Below the pieces are notes generated by a model that was not told the DNA's origin, ran no database searches, and worked only from the letters and a program-made list of their open reading frames with translations. Position numbers and translations under genes: made by a program. DNA of 64,000 nucleotides from Bradyrhizobium ottawaense (GTDB taxonomy: Bacteria > Pseudomonadota > Alphaproteobacteria > Rhizobiales > Xanthobacteraceae), in NCBI RefSeq assembly GCF_900099825.1, contig NZ_LT629693.1:7017001-7081000 (forward strand), written 5' to 3'. Each line of letters opens with the position of its first letter. Position 1 is the first letter of the stretch. Below are positions 28,454 to 38,391 of this stretch, one piece after another.

Positions 28454-28891
28454 TTACTTGGCGGCAGGTGCGCTATCGGCCGGGGGAGCGGCCGTCTTCT
28501 TCATGTCCTGATTGGCCGGAGCGACCGGCGTTGACGGGCGCGACGGCGCCGCGCCGGTGGTCATTCCTGTTTCGCTGTTGGCCTTCGGCGTCACGTCACG
28601 CATACCCGGAGGCGCGGCAGGCGTTGCCGGCTGCGTCTGCGCGGTCTGGGTCGTGGGCGAGGTACCGGCCCGATTCACGCTGGAATTGTTCAGACCATAG
28701 AACACCGCGCCCAGCACCACCGCGGCCGCAATCGCGTACATCGCGATCTTGCCACCGCTGGCCGGGCCTTCGGCGAGTTCCGGATCGAGCTGTAGATCAT
28801 TGTCGAGACTGTTCAGGCGGGCCTGACGGCGGATTTCGTCGTCGCTCAGGCTGGCGCGGTAGGGGTCGTTCGGGTTGGGTTGGTATGCCAT
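28454..28891 (-). CDS. Hypothetical single-span membrane protein
   Basis: This 145-residue protein has a cytoplasmic charged N-terminus (NDPYRASLSDDEIRRQARL), one membrane helix (about residues 49-66, IAMYAIAAAVVLGAVFYGL), and a long Pro/Thr/Ala-rich external tail. No named family is recognised. Upstream on the same strand there is GGAAC (28955-28959) 16 bases from CATT, a one-mismatch version of the EcfG stress promoter; I treat that as a weak hint only. It ends at a clear terminator. Confidence 0.75.
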   Translation of the reverse strand: MAYQPNPNDPYRASLSDDEIRRQARLNSLDNDLQLDPELAEGPASGGKIAMYAIAAAVVLGAVFYGLNNSSVNRAGTSPTTQTAQTQPATPAAPPGMRDVTPKANSETGMTTGAAPSRPSTPVAPANQDMKKTAAPPADSAPAAK

Positions 28892-29041
28892 GAAAAAGTT
28901 CCTCCGTTAGCACCCTAAAGCCAAGCGCGGGGACAATGGCTGGCGCGCGTGGATGTTCCGCGCCATCTTGCAACCCGCTCACGCTGGAACCGGTGATTCC
29001 CTGTTCCAAATCCGTCTTCATGAGGTTGCCAAGAGGTTGCC

Positions 29042-29680
29042 ATGTGGAACCTGCCGCCCAACGATACCGTGCTGCATCTGCTGTCCTATGTAGCCTTGAC
29101 CGCGCAGGCGATGACGGCCGCGTTGGCGGCGGGGCGACGCAGCATGGATTGGGCCGGCGTCTGCATGCTGGGCTGCATTACCGCGCTCGGCGGCGGCACC
29201 ATCCGTGACGTGCTGCTCGGCCACTATCCGCTGGTCTGGGTACAAAACCCGTCCTATCTGGCGCTGACGGCGGTCGCCGCGTTCGCGACCATCCTGATCG
29301 CGCGCATCGTGCACCGGTTGAACCTGGCGTTTCTGGTGCTCGATGCCATCGGGCTTGTCGTGTTCACGATGGCGGGCTGCGACGTCGCCTGGCAGGTCAA
29401 CGCCTCGCTGCCGATTGTGATCGTGGCGGGGATGATCACCGGGTGCGCCGGCGGCGTGCTGCGCGACATCCTCTGCAACGACGTGCCGCTGCTGTTTCGC
29501 TCTGAACTCTACGCCAGTGTCTCGGTCGTCACCGGGCTGTTCTACGCCACCGCTTTCGGCTTCAAGCTGAATGACGAACTCTGGACGGCGCTGACCTTCG
29601 CGTTCGGGCTGACGCTGCGGCTATTGGCAATCCGCTACAAATGGGAAATGCCAAAATTCATATTCGAGGATAAGCGCTGA
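29042..29680 (+). CDS. TRIC-type (UPF0126) membrane protein
   Basis: This 212-residue protein has about seven hydrophobic segments arranged as two repeats of three plus one. Each repeat carries a glycine-rich motif: GGGTIRDVLLGHYPLVWV and GCAGGVLRDILCNDVPLLFR. This is the TRIC/UPF0126 (YicG) family, whose members form trimeric cation channels. AGAGG precedes the ATG. Its role in this organism is not known. It stands alone, between genes of opposite direction. Confidence 0.9.
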   Translation: MWNLPPNDTVLHLLSYVALTAQAMTAALAAGRRSMDWAGVCMLGCITALGGGTIRDVLLGHYPLVWVQNPSYLALTAVAAFATILIARIVHRLNLAFLVLDAIGLVVFTMAGCDVAWQVNASLPIVIVAGMITGCAGGVLRDILCNDVPLLFRSELYASVSVVTGLFYATAFGFKLNDELWTALTFAFGLTLRLLAIRYKWEMPKFIFEDKR

Positions 29681-29822
29681 CCGCGTTCCCCGGATGCTGC
29701 GCAGCACGCCCTTGCGTGGTGCGCTACTGATCCGGGGTCCATGCGGCCGTGTCCGGCGTGCAAGAACGTGGGTCCCGGCTCTGCGTCGCGTCACGCTGTG
29801 CCGCGCCGCGTCCGGGACACGA

Positions 29823-31064
29823 TCACTTGCGGCGCGCCTTCGCGACCTGCGCTGCGGTCACCGCCGGCGCCGCATTGCCCCAGGCATTGCGGATATAGGT
29901 GGTGACGTCGGCGATCTCCTGGTCCGACAGCTTTGCCGCATAGGCCGGCATCGATCCCTTGTTGGGCGCGCGCGGCGTTGTCACGGTCTGCGCGCCGTCG
30001 AGGATGACGCGGAGCGTCGAGGAGGGATCTGATGATTGCAGGTTGGCGTTGCCGGGCAGCGGCGGATAGATCCGCGGCGCCCCCGAGCCATCTACCTCGT
30101 GGCAGGCGATGCAGGCGCCCTTATAGAGCTTCTCGCCTTCGGTCATGGCGGCTGCGGGTGGCGGCGCACTTGAAGAAGGCTCCGGCGCACCTGCCGGCAA
30201 ATTCTTCAGATACACCGCGATGGCGCGGACATCCGGGTCGCTCATTTTTGACGTCGAATTGACCACGACCTCAGACATCAGTTCGCCGGCATGGCTGCGG
30301 CCGTTGCGGCCGCTCTGCAGATATTCAGCGATATCTTCCACGCTCCAGGACTTCAGGCCGCTGCGCGCGGCGGCATCCAGCCGCGGCGCGAACATGCCTT
30401 GCACAAGTCCGCCGCCGAACGTCTGCCCACGTCGGTCGGCACCAAAGATGTTCTTCGGTGTGTGGCAGGCGCCGCAATGGCCGGGGCCTTCGACCAGGTA
30501 GCGGCCGCGATTCCATTCCGCGCTCTTCTGCTGATCGGGCATCAGGATGCCGGGCTTGAAGAACAGCCAGTTCCAGCCGCGCATGACGACGCGATAATTC
30601 AGCGGCCAGCGCAGTTCCGGCGGCGATGGGGAGTTCTTCACCGGCGTCAGCGTCGCCAGATAGGCCCGGATCGCACCAATGTCCTGGCGGGTGAGTTTGG
30701 TAAAATTCGGATAGGGAAAGGCCGGGTAATAGCGCGAGCCATCGGGCGCCACGCCGAAGCGCAGCGCGCGATAGAAGTCGTCGTCGCTCCATCCGCCTAC
30801 TCCGGTATCGCGATCCGGCGTCAGGTTGGGCGAATAGATGCCGCCGAACGGCGTATCGATCCGCTTCCCGCCCGCAAACGGTTTGGCGGTATCAGCGGTA
30901 TGGCAACTCGCGCAGTCGCCGGCATCGGCCAGCGCCTTGCCGCGCGCGACCTGCTCGGCGGCGATATCGGCCTGGGCGTCCGCGAAGCATTCGCCGGAAG
31001 CGAATGCACTGCACAACAGCAATCCGACCAGAAACGCCCGCATGGTCCGGTGTCGTCCCTGCAT
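29823..31064 (-). CDS. Tri-haem cytochrome c (alcohol dehydrogenase subunit type)
   Basis: This 413-residue protein has a signal peptide (about 1-29, FADAQA) and three CXXCH haem sites: CASCH near residue 52, CGACH near 200 and CIACH near 325. Its order and spacing fit the membrane-associated cytochrome subunit of alcohol, gluconate or aldehyde dehydrogenases, which passes electrons to the respiratory chain. No dehydrogenase subunit is adjacent in this window, so its partner is unclear. The start may also be the ATG 21 bases further in (MRAFLVG). Confidence 0.92.
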   Translation of the reverse strand: MQGRHRTMRAFLVGLLLCSAFASGECFADAQADIAAEQVARGKALADAGDCASCHTADTAKPFAGGKRIDTPFGGIYSPNLTPDRDTGVGGWSDDDFYRALRFGVAPDGSRYYPAFPYPNFTKLTRQDIGAIRAYLATLTPVKNSPSPPELRWPLNYRVVMRGWNWLFFKPGILMPDQQKSAEWNRGRYLVEGPGHCGACHTPKNIFGADRRGQTFGGGLVQGMFAPRLDAAARSGLKSWSVEDIAEYLQSGRNGRSHAGELMSEVVVNSTSKMSDPDVRAIAVYLKNLPAGAPEPSSSAPPPAAAMTEGEKLYKGACIACHEVDGSGAPRIYPPLPGNANLQSSDPSSTLRVILDGAQTVTTPRAPNKGSMPAYAAKLSDQEIADVTTYIRNAWGNAAPAVTAAQVAKARRK

Positions 31065-31296
31065 TCATTGACCTCTTGGAGCGTTATAGCGCGAAAGCGG
31101 GCAGCGTCGTGACCTCATGCCGTTTCGCGCCGGGGCTCCCGAACGACACAAACCGAAAACCGACACCATTATTCCCGGCACGAAATTGCGATCTTTGAAA
31201 GCGGGGCCAGGTTGTCCAGATTTGTAGTGCGTGGGGCGGAAAATCCGACATAGACTGGTTCTAACAAGTTCGGATGACTAGCTAAAAAGCGTCGTG

Positions 31297-31325
31297 TTGA
31301 CCAAGATTTGGCGACCAAGACTTAA
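31297..31325 (+). promoter_or_regulatory. Possible promoter of the IOR gene
   Basis: TTGACC at 31297-31302 is followed after 17 bases by ACTTAA at 31320-31325. The first box is a good sigma-70-like match, the second a weak one. The ATG of the downstream gene is at 31346, 20 bases away. This is a by-eye suggestion. Confidence 0.3.
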
Positions 31326-31345
31326 AGGGTGGCAAAGAGGGCATT

Positions 31346-34300
31346 ATGGGAATCAACCAGGGTCCGATCAGTCTCGATCAAAAGTACACCCAAGGCTCCG
31401 GCCATGTCTTCCTGACCGGCATTCAGGCGCTGGTCCGTCTGCCGATGGCGCAAATCCGGCGCGACCGCGCCGCGGGGCTGAACACCGCCGGCTTCATCTC
31501 CGGCTACCGCGGTTCGCCGCTCGGCGGCTACGATCAGCAGCTTTTCGCCGCCCGCAAGCATCTCGAGCAGTACAACATCAAGTTCCAGCCCGGCGTGAAC
31601 GAGGACCTTGCGGCCACCGCGGTCTGGGGCTCGCAGCAGCTCAATCTGTCGCCCGGCGCCAAATATGATGGCGTGGTCGGCATCTGGTACGGCAAGGGCC
31701 CCGGCGTCGATCGCTGCGGCGACGTCTTCCGCCACGGCAATACGGCGGGATCTGCCAAAAACGGCGGTGTGCTGGTTCTGGCCGGCGACGACCACGGCGC
31801 CAAATCCTCCACGGTGCCGCACCAGTCCGACCATGCCTTCATGTCGGCGCTGATGCCCTATCTCTATCCCTCCAGCATCCACGAAATGATCGAGATGGGC
31901 CTCTTGGGTATCGCGATGTCGCGCTACTCCGGCTGCTGGGTCGGCATGAAGGTGATTACCGAGACGGTGGAAACCACCGCCGAGATCGACCTGACCGACG
32001 AGATGACACCCTTCGTCATACCCACTGATTTTGAAATGCCGCCCGGCGGCCTCAACCTGCGCTGGCCCGACGATCGCTTCGAACAGGACCGCCGCCTGCA
32101 GGACTACAAGGGCTTCGCCGCCATCGCCTTTGCCCGCGCCAACAAGGTCAACCGCATCACCATGGATTCGCCGAATGCCCGGTACGGCATCATGGCGTCA
32201 GGCAAGAGCTACGAGGACATCCGCCAGGCGCTGCGCGAACTCGGCGTCACGCCGGAGGTCGCCGCCAAGATCGGTCTGCGGCTGTACAAGATCGGCATGC
32301 CGTGGCCGCTGGAGCCGCAGGGCGTGCGCGAATTCGCGGTGGGGCTGGAAGAGATCTTCATCATCGAAGAGCGCCGCGAGATCGTCGAGAACCAGGTCAA
32401 GCAGGAGCTGTTCAACTGGCGCGACGATGTCCGCCCGCGCATCATCGGCAAGATGGACGATCACGACAAACGCTTCCTGCCGTTTGCCGCGGAGTTGAGC
32501 GTGGCGTCGCTGGCGAGTTCGCTGACCGAGCGGCTGCTTCGACTGAATCTCAATCCCGAAATCGCGGCGATGCTGCGCGCCAAGGCCGACTGGTTCAACG
32601 GCCGGGAGGCGACCCAGATGCAGGCGGTGGCGCCGATCACCCGCACGCCGTATTTCTGCTCGGGCTGTCCGCACAACACCTCGACCAAAGTGCCGGAAGG
32701 CAGCCGCGCCTTCGCCGGCATCGGCTGTCACTTCATGGCGCTGTGGATGGATCGCTCGACCGAGACCTTTACCCATATGGGCGGCGAGGGCGTGCCGTGG
32801 GTCGGTGTGGCGCCGTTCACCAAGGAAGAGCATGTGTTCGCCAATCTCGGCGACGGCACCTATTTCCACTCCGGTAGCCTCGCGATCCGTCAGGCGGTCT
32901 CGTCCGGCGCCAACATCACCTACAAAATCCTCTACAACGACGCGACCGCGATGACCGGCGGCCAGCATGTCGACGGCGAATTGTCGCCGCAGCAGATCAC
33001 CTTCCAGCTTCACGCCGAAGGCATCCGCGAGATCTATCTGGTCTCGGAAACGCCCGAGGCCTATCCGGCCTCCGATATCGCGCCGGGCGTCAAGGTCGCG
33101 CATCGCGACGACCTCGACACGGTCCAGAAGACGCTGCGCAAGGTCAAGGGCGCCTCCGCGATCGTGTTCGTGCAGACCTGTGCCGCCGAAAAACGCCGCC
33201 GCCGCAAGCGCGGCCTGCTGGAAGATCCGGCACGGCGCGTCATGATCAATCCGGCGGTGTGCGAAGGCTGCGGCGATTGCTCGGTGCAGTCGAACTGCAT
33301 CTCGGTCGAGCCGCTGGAAACCGAGATGGGCCGCAAGCGCACCATCAACCAGTCGACCTGCAACAAGGACTATTCCTGCGTAAAGGGCTTTTGTCCGTCG
33401 TTCGTCACCATCGACGGCGGCAAGATGCGCCGCCGCGTGCCGGCCGGGCTCGGCGATATCGGTGAACTGCCGGAGCCGGCCTCGCGCCCGACGCTGGAGC
33501 GGCCCTACAACATCGCCGTCGGCGGCGTCGGCGGCACCGGCGTGCTGACGATCGGCGCGCTGCTCGGCATGGCCGCGCATATCGAAGGCAAGGCCAGCAT
33601 GATCCTCGACATGTCCGGCCTCGCGCAAAAGGGCGGCGCGGTGCTGAGCCACGTTCGTCTCTCCGAACATACCGCCGACGTCACCTGCTCGCGCATCGTC
33701 ACCGGCACTGCCGATCTCGTGCTTGCCGCCGACGAAGTGGTGGCGGTTGCCAAGGAAACCATCACGCTCTGCGAATCCGGCCGCACCACCGGAATCATCA
33801 ACACCCATCTGATTCCGATCGCGGATTTCATCCTCAACCGCGATTTCAATTTCCAGAGCCGCAAGGTCAACAACGTCCTGGAGACCGCGCTGCGCAAGGA
33901 CTCGTCCTTCTTCGACTTCACCAAACCCGCCGAATTTTTGCTCGGCGACTCCATCGCCACCAACATGATGATGATGGGCTTTGCCTATCAGCGCGGTCTG
34001 CTGCCGCTGTCGGCCAAGGCGATCGAACAGGCGATTGAGGTCAACGGCGTCGCGGTCAAGATGAACACGCAGGCCTTCCAGCTCGGCCGTCTCGCCGCGC
34101 ACGACCCGGCCCGGCTCGCGGCCATGATGAAGGACCATGACGAGACCATAGCACCCAAGACGCTGGACGCGATGTCGCTCGACGAAATCATCGCCCATCG
34201 CAGCGCGCTGCTGACCGAGTATCAGGACGCGAAACTCGCCGACCGCTACCGCAACGCGGTGACTCAGGTTCGCAATGCCGCGCTGAACGGCGGCTTCGGC

Positions 34301-34840
34301 GACGAACTGCCGAGGGCGGTCGCGATCAACTACGTCAAACTGCTCGCCTACAAGGACGAGTATGAAGTGGCGCGGTTGTTCACCGACGGCCGGTTCGAGA
34401 AGCAGCTTCGCGACCAGTTCGAAGGCGACTTCAAGCTCTCCTTCAATCTCGCAGCGCCGATGCTGGCCGGCAAACCCGATGCGCTGGGGCGGCCGGGCAA
34501 GCGCGCCTTCAGCGCTTCCTGGATGATGCCGCTGTTCAAAATTCTCGCGAAGCTGAAGGTGTTGCGCGGCACGCCGTTTGACGTCTTCGCCTATAGCCCC
34601 GACCGCCGGCTGGAGCGCGACCTGATCGCCGGTTACGAGAAGGATGTTGCGACCGTGCTGGGCCTGCTGTCGCCGGTCAATCTCGACACCGCGATCGAGC
34701 TGCTTTCGCTGCCGGATCGCATCCGCGGCTACGGCCCGGTGAAGGAGAAGGCGGTGCAGGAAGCCAAAGTGCGCTACGCGCAACTGGCCGCCGACCTAGT
34801 CAGCCCGCCGCCGGCGCCGCGGCAGATCGCGGCGGAGTAG
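31346..34840 (+). CDS. Indolepyruvate ferredoxin oxidoreductase family protein (fused)
   Basis: This 1164-residue protein joins all parts of a 2-oxoacid:ferredoxin oxidoreductase. The N-terminal part (GFISGYRGSPLGGYDQQLFA) is the ThDP pyrimidine domain. A central GDGTYFHSGSLAIRQAVSSG, then NITYKILYNDATAMTGGQ, is the ThDP-binding domain. A cysteine-rich CEGCGDCSVQSNCISVEPLE near residue 640 is ferredoxin-like. The C-terminal gamma domain starts NIAVGGVGGTGVLTIGALLG. Such enzymes convert aryl or branched 2-oxo acids to acyl-CoA with ferredoxin reduction. CoA and ferredoxin use follow from the family; the substrate is not fixed. Length fits the fused alphaproteobacterial form. Confidence 0.93.
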   Translation: MGINQGPISLDQKYTQGSGHVFLTGIQALVRLPMAQIRRDRAAGLNTAGFISGYRGSPLGGYDQQLFAARKHLEQYNIKFQPGVNEDLAATAVWGSQQLNLSPGAKYDGVVGIWYGKGPGVDRCGDVFRHGNTAGSAKNGGVLVLAGDDHGAKSSTVPHQSDHAFMSALMPYLYPSSIHEMIEMGLLGIAMSRYSGCWVGMKVITETVETTAEIDLTDEMTPFVIPTDFEMPPGGLNLRWPDDRFEQDRRLQDYKGFAAIAFARANKVNRITMDSPNARYGIMASGKSYEDIRQALRELGVTPEVAAKIGLRLYKIGMPWPLEPQGVREFAVGLEEIFIIEERREIVENQVKQELFNWRDDVRPRIIGKMDDHDKRFLPFAAELSVASLASSLTERLLRLNLNPEIAAMLRAKADWFNGREATQMQAVAPITRTPYFCSGCPHNTSTKVPEGSRAFAGIGCHFMALWMDRSTETFTHMGGEGVPWVGVAPFTKEEHVFANLGDGTYFHSGSLAIRQAVSSGANITYKILYNDATAMTGGQHVDGELSPQQITFQLHAEGIREIYLVSETPEAYPASDIAPGVKVAHRDDLDTVQKTLRKVKGASAIVFVQTCAAEKRRRRKRGLLEDPARRVMINPAVCEGCGDCSVQSNCISVEPLETEMGRKRTINQSTCNKDYSCVKGFCPSFVTIDGGKMRRRVPAGLGDIGELPEPASRPTLERPYNIAVGGVGGTGVLTIGALLGMAAHIEGKASMILDMSGLAQKGGAVLSHVRLSEHTADVTCSRIVTGTADLVLAADEVVAVAKETITLCESGRTTGIINTHLIPIADFILNRDFNFQSRKVNNVLETALRKDSSFFDFTKPAEFLLGDSIATNMMMMGFAYQRGLLPLSAKAIEQAIEVNGVAVKMNTQAFQLGRLAAHDPARLAAMMKDHDETIAPKTLDAMSLDEIIAHRSALLTEYQDAKLADRYRNAVTQVRNAALNGGFGDELPRAVAINYVKLLAYKDEYEVARLFTDGRFEKQLRDQFEGDFKLSFNLAAPMLAGKPDALGRPGKRAFSASWMMPLFKILAKLKVLRGTPFDVFAYSPDRRLERDLIAGYEKDVATVLGLLSPVNLDTAIELLSLPDRIRGYGPVKEKAVQEAKVRYAQLAADLVSPPPAPRQIAAE

Positions 34841-34974
34841 GGATCTAACCCTCATGGAGACTCGTCGCGGCCAGTTAGGTCCGCTGTCGTTCAAATAACC
34901 GACTCAAGTCGGACATCACCAGATGTCCGCTCCCCCTCCCATTTGCGGACTTTATGCATCGCTGCAAGAAGCAG

Positions 34975-35940
34975 CTATTCGATTACCTCGTCGGCCCGTG
35001 TGATAAGATTGGCAGGCACTGCCAGGCCAAGCGCCTTGGCCGTTTTGAGATTGATGACGAGGTCGAATTTGGTCGGTTGCGCGATCGGCAGTTCCGAGGG
35101 GCGCTGGCCTTTCAATATCTTGTCGACGTAGACCGCGCCTTCCCTCACCAGGGCCTGACCGTTTGCTCCATATGCCATCAGCCCGCCTGAGAGCGGAAAG
35201 TTTGATGCCATGGAGAACGTGGGAAGCTGATGCTTCAATGCGAGATCGGCTACGCCGGGCCGTAATAGCGTAGGTTGAATTATGACAGCATCAACCTGCT
35301 TCTCTCGCATGGACTGAAAATACGGATCAGCGTCTTCTGTCGGCCGCGCCATAACGCGTTCAATAGCGATGCCGAGCCGGCTTGCTGCAGTTTCGATGTG
35401 CTGCAGGTACGGCGGTGTGAACGGGTCGACCGTGTTGGCAAACGCCGCGACGCGAGTGGCTTTCGGCAGTGTTTCGCGAATGAGCTCCATGTTTTTGGAC
35501 ATGATTTCGGCCGCGATGGCCGTATTGCCGGTGATGTTGCCCCCAGGCCGCGACAGGCTAGCCACGATGCCGGTGGCGACGGGATCGCCGACCCCAACCA
35601 TCACGATCGGGACCTCTTCGCTCGCGTCGCGAGCGGCGAATGTTGGCGGCGTCTGCCACGTCACCAGAACGTCAACTGAAAGCCTGACGAGTTCCGAGGC
35701 GAGCGCCGGCAATTGCGCCGCTTTGCCCTGAGCGGTGCGCACTTCGTATCGGCAATTGCGCCCATCGACATATCCAAGCCTTGCGAGTTCCTCGCGGATT
35801 ACCGCGAGGAAAACCGCGGGGTCGGGATTCCCCAGCGCCAGAATGCCGATGACATGCACCTTTGCCTGCTGAGCGCCAGCAGTTAGCGGCAATGCCATTG
35901 TTGCTCCCCCGAACACCCACAGAAAGTCTCGTCGTTTCAT
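34975..35940 (-). CDS. ABC transporter substrate-binding protein (pfam04392 type)
   Basis: This 321-residue protein starts MKRRDFLWVFGGATMALPLT, a Tat-like export signal, then has the fold of the DUF534/TrpX-like substrate-binding family: VIGILALGNPDPAVFLAVIR, GDPVATGIVASLSRPGGNIT and the C-terminal KFDLVINLKTAKALGLAVPA. Members bind small amino-acid-like ligands. There is no permease or ATPase gene nearby, so it is an orphan. It is a paralogue of the gene at 37236 (both end RAD[ED]VIE). The ATG at 35940 after GAGGG is preferred to a longer frame. Confidence 0.85.
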   Translation of the reverse strand: MKRRDFLWVFGGATMALPLTAGAQQAKVHVIGILALGNPDPAVFLAVIREELARLGYVDGRNCRYEVRTAQGKAAQLPALASELVRLSVDVLVTWQTPPTFAARDASEEVPIVMVGVGDPVATGIVASLSRPGGNITGNTAIAAEIMSKNMELIRETLPKATRVAAFANTVDPFTPPYLQHIETAASRLGIAIERVMARPTEDADPYFQSMREKQVDAVIIQPTLLRPGVADLALKHQLPTFSMASNFPLSGGLMAYGANGQALVREGAVYVDKILKGQRPSELPIAQPTKFDLVINLKTAKALGLAVPANLITRADEVIE

Positions 35941-36709
35941 GCGACCCTCACTCATCATGCCGCGCATCAATCGCTCGATCCAAGCTCTACCAGACGCCGG
36001 GAGCACCGCAACCTCAGACGAGCGCCGAAATGACGCTAAGGCAACGGGTTCAGAATCGGAAGAATTCAGTTCGGGCAAATGCCTTCCGGTCTGCCCCCAG
36101 AAAGCGGACATTGCTCGAAGCAGCCGGCACTTCGCATTTGTGCCACAAGCGGACGTTCCTTATCGCTCTGCGCGTGAAGCGATCTGACAGTATTCAATTA
36201 CGCGATGCCAACGAGTGCGCGCTCCGTCGCTGACCACATCCGTGGCGCCAATAACGCAGCCTGCAATCCGGATTGGTTGAGCCGCGGGGGTTCTTAACCT
36301 CCACGGGTTTATAATTTGTGACTTGAATTTGCCGCTGGTCGGATCATCGTGCCGCGCTCCAGATCAGGTTGCCTGTGACCGAATGTGAGATCCTGCTGGC
36401 GGATCAGGTTTAGCAACTCCGTGTACGTTGCTCGCAGGGACGGCACGCAGCGGTTCGAGCCCAGCTGACAGGGTTCTAAAAGGTATCGTCAGCCCGACCT
36501 TGATATTTTTCCGCACACGTCAGCGCCGCTGCTGGAATCCGCTTGCCGCAGGTGCGACAACCTCGATCGGCTACCGATCGAAGTTCCGGCCCAGCCGCCG
36601 CGATTGCAGCTGTCGGTGTTGTTCGCCAAGTACATTCATTTCTCAAGGTCTTTGCGGCCTCGCGACGCCGCAATGTCCGCCTGTGTCTCGAGCCCCGGGA
36701 GGGTGAGAC
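35941..36709. other. Gene-poor interval between the two binding-protein genes
   Basis: No gene is supported in 35941-36709. The first part holds sequence of the AAGCGGACATT type that recurs in intergenic DNA of related genomes (memory, unverified). A small minus-strand ORF (36476-36673) encodes a cysteine-containing CRTCGKRIPAAALTC stretch, but no ribosome site or family supports it. The AT content is slightly higher than in flanking genes. Confidence 0.5.
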
Positions 36710-37141
36710 ATGCTGAAGCGGTCACTTATTGTCTTTTTGGCGGCTGCCGCGAGCTTCGTCGTCGCATCAGCTGTCTGGCCTGTTCTGGATGCTGATCTGC
36801 ATTTGAACAAGGCGTATGCCACGGCTTCGTCAACCGCTGTGCCATCCACGGCCGCAGCTTCCGAACGTTTCAAAACGATCCATGCCCCCAATCAAAGGAC
36901 GACGAGGATACTTGCGATGGATCGGGCGGAGCATCTCGCTTTCTGGACCCTGGTTCTGAAAAATAAAAAGCTGGCTTGTGATGCTGTTGTTCGGACCACG
37001 TATCAAGGCGGCACTGAATCCGGGGTCGATAACTGGAGCATTGGCTGTCGAGACGGTTACGAATATTCGGTCAATATTGAGCCGAACAACGCGCAGGACG
37101 CAGGCTGCACTGGAAACGCATTCGCCCGAAGTGCGGAATAG
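36710..37141 (+). CDS. Hypothetical exported protein
   Basis: This 143-residue protein has an N-terminal signal or anchor helix (MLKRSLIVFLAAAASFVVAS). The mature part contains LACDAVVRTTYQGGTESGVD followed by NWSIGCRDGYEYSV, which resembles small exported proteins with a conserved GCRDG-like core; no named family is assigned. GAGGGTGAG precedes the ATG. It lies 94 bases upstream of a binding-protein gene. Its 3' part shares an exact 18-base word with the region after that gene. Confidence 0.6.
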   Translation: MLKRSLIVFLAAAASFVVASAVWPVLDADLHLNKAYATASSTAVPSTAAASERFKTIHAPNQRTTRILAMDRAEHLAFWTLVLKNKKLACDAVVRTTYQGGTESGVDNWSIGCRDGYEYSVNIEPNNAQDAGCTGNAFARSAE

Positions 37142-37235
37142 CCGGTCGATGAGGAGCGTTTCAGTGCGCCGCGCTGAATACCTATCCGCTGCCGCTTCGG
37201 CCTCGATGTAGCCTGGAGCTTCCCGGGAGGACCGC

Positions 37236-38213
37236 ATGAGGCGGCGCGACTTCATCAGTCTTCTAGTCGGTGCGACGGTTACCTGGCCACTCGCCGCGCG
37301 CGCCCAGCAGGAGGCGATGCCGGTGATCGGGTTCCTCCATGGCACATCGCCTGAAGCGCGGCGCGCTGAAGTTGCGGCATTTCATCGCGGCCTGCGCGAG
37401 AGCAGCTACGTTGAGGGCCGTGACGTAGCGGTCGAATACCGCTGGGCTGAGGGAAGATACGATCGGTTACCAGCACTCGCAGCCGACCTGGTCGACCGTC
37501 AGGTGAGTGTCATTGTTGCGTTCGGCACCGCAGCCGCACTCGTTGCCAAGGCAACGACGACCATCCCCATCGTCTTCCTTGTAGGTGGCGACCCAATCGC
37601 CCTGGGCCTCGTCGTCAGTCTGAGCCGGCCGGGCGGCAACGTCACGGGCGTAACCCCATTAAACGACGACCTGGGGCCGAAGCTACTGGAGTTGCTCCAT
37701 GAGCTGGTTCCGAACGCCACCATCGTCGGCTATCTCGTAAATCCGAAAAATGCGACTTCGGACGCCCTTTCTCGACAAATTCGGGTGGCGGAGCGCACGA
37801 TTGGGCAGCGAGTGCATATCCTGCACGCCAGCAGCGAACACGACTTCGAGCCGGCTTTCGCAACCCTCGACCAAATTCGCGCTGGCGGACTTTGCGTACA
37901 GGGCGATACGTTCTTCAACGGTCGGCGCGAGCAACTCGTTGCGCTAGCGGCGCGCCATTCCATCCCCACGGCTTATGCATTCCGCGATTACGCTGCCGCG
38001 GGCGGCCTTATGAGCTACGGGACTAATTTATGGGATGCCTATCGCGAAGTGGGCGTCTACGCGAGCCGGATTCTCAAAGGTGAAAAGCCGGCCGATCTCC
38101 CAGTCCAGCAGTCGGTGAAGGTCGAGCTAGTCGTCAACCTGAAGACCGCCAGGGCGCTCGGCCTCACGTTCCCGCTGTCTCTGCTTGGCCGCGCAGACGA
38201 CGTAATTGAATGA
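37236..38213 (+). CDS. ABC transporter substrate-binding protein (pfam04392 type)
   Basis: This 325-residue protein begins MRRRDFISLLVGATVTWPLA with an export signal ending near ARAQQ, then MPVIGFLHGTSPEARRAEVA, GDPIALGLVVSLSRPGGNVT and a C-terminal KVELVVNLKTARALGLTFPL. It is the same family as 34975-35940 and shares its motif order, so the two arose from one ancestor. No transporter permease or ATPase genes are adjacent. The GGGAGG site before the ATG supports this start. Confidence 0.88.
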   Translation: MRRRDFISLLVGATVTWPLAARAQQEAMPVIGFLHGTSPEARRAEVAAFHRGLRESSYVEGRDVAVEYRWAEGRYDRLPALAADLVDRQVSVIVAFGTAAALVAKATTTIPIVFLVGGDPIALGLVVSLSRPGGNVTGVTPLNDDLGPKLLELLHELVPNATIVGYLVNPKNATSDALSRQIRVAERTIGQRVHILHASSEHDFEPAFATLDQIRAGGLCVQGDTFFNGRREQLVALAARHSIPTAYAFRDYAAAGGLMSYGTNLWDAYREVGVYASRILKGEKPADLPVQQSVKVELVVNLKTARALGLTFPLSLLGRADDVIE

Positions 38214-38391
38214 GACACCATTGGCTGTCGAGACGGGATTCCATTGGTCATTCACCGGCATCGGTCTTGGAATGCTTTGATGATGGGATGATTTTTAGGT
38301 GACATTTGGCAGCGACTTCGCTCGGCCGCTTCGTTGACGTGGAGCGAGCAGTGGAGCGCTCGCGATCTTGCAGTCTTCCGTTGTGATGCTG

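Noticed and set aside
28935..28959. Third EcfG promoter before the gene at 28454-28891
   Set aside because: The second box is CATT and not CGTT, which breaks the most conserved part of the -10 motif, so I kept it only as a hint.
32198..34783. 861-residue minus-strand ORF over the IOR gene
   Set aside because: It is a long antisense shadow expected in high-GC DNA, rich in His, Arg and Asp runs with no fold; the plus strand has the full IOR protein.
36476..36673. Minus-strand 65-residue ORF with CxxC segments
   Set aside because: No ribosome site, no family, and the cysteine spacing (CRTCG, then one Cys) is incomplete for a zinc ribbon.
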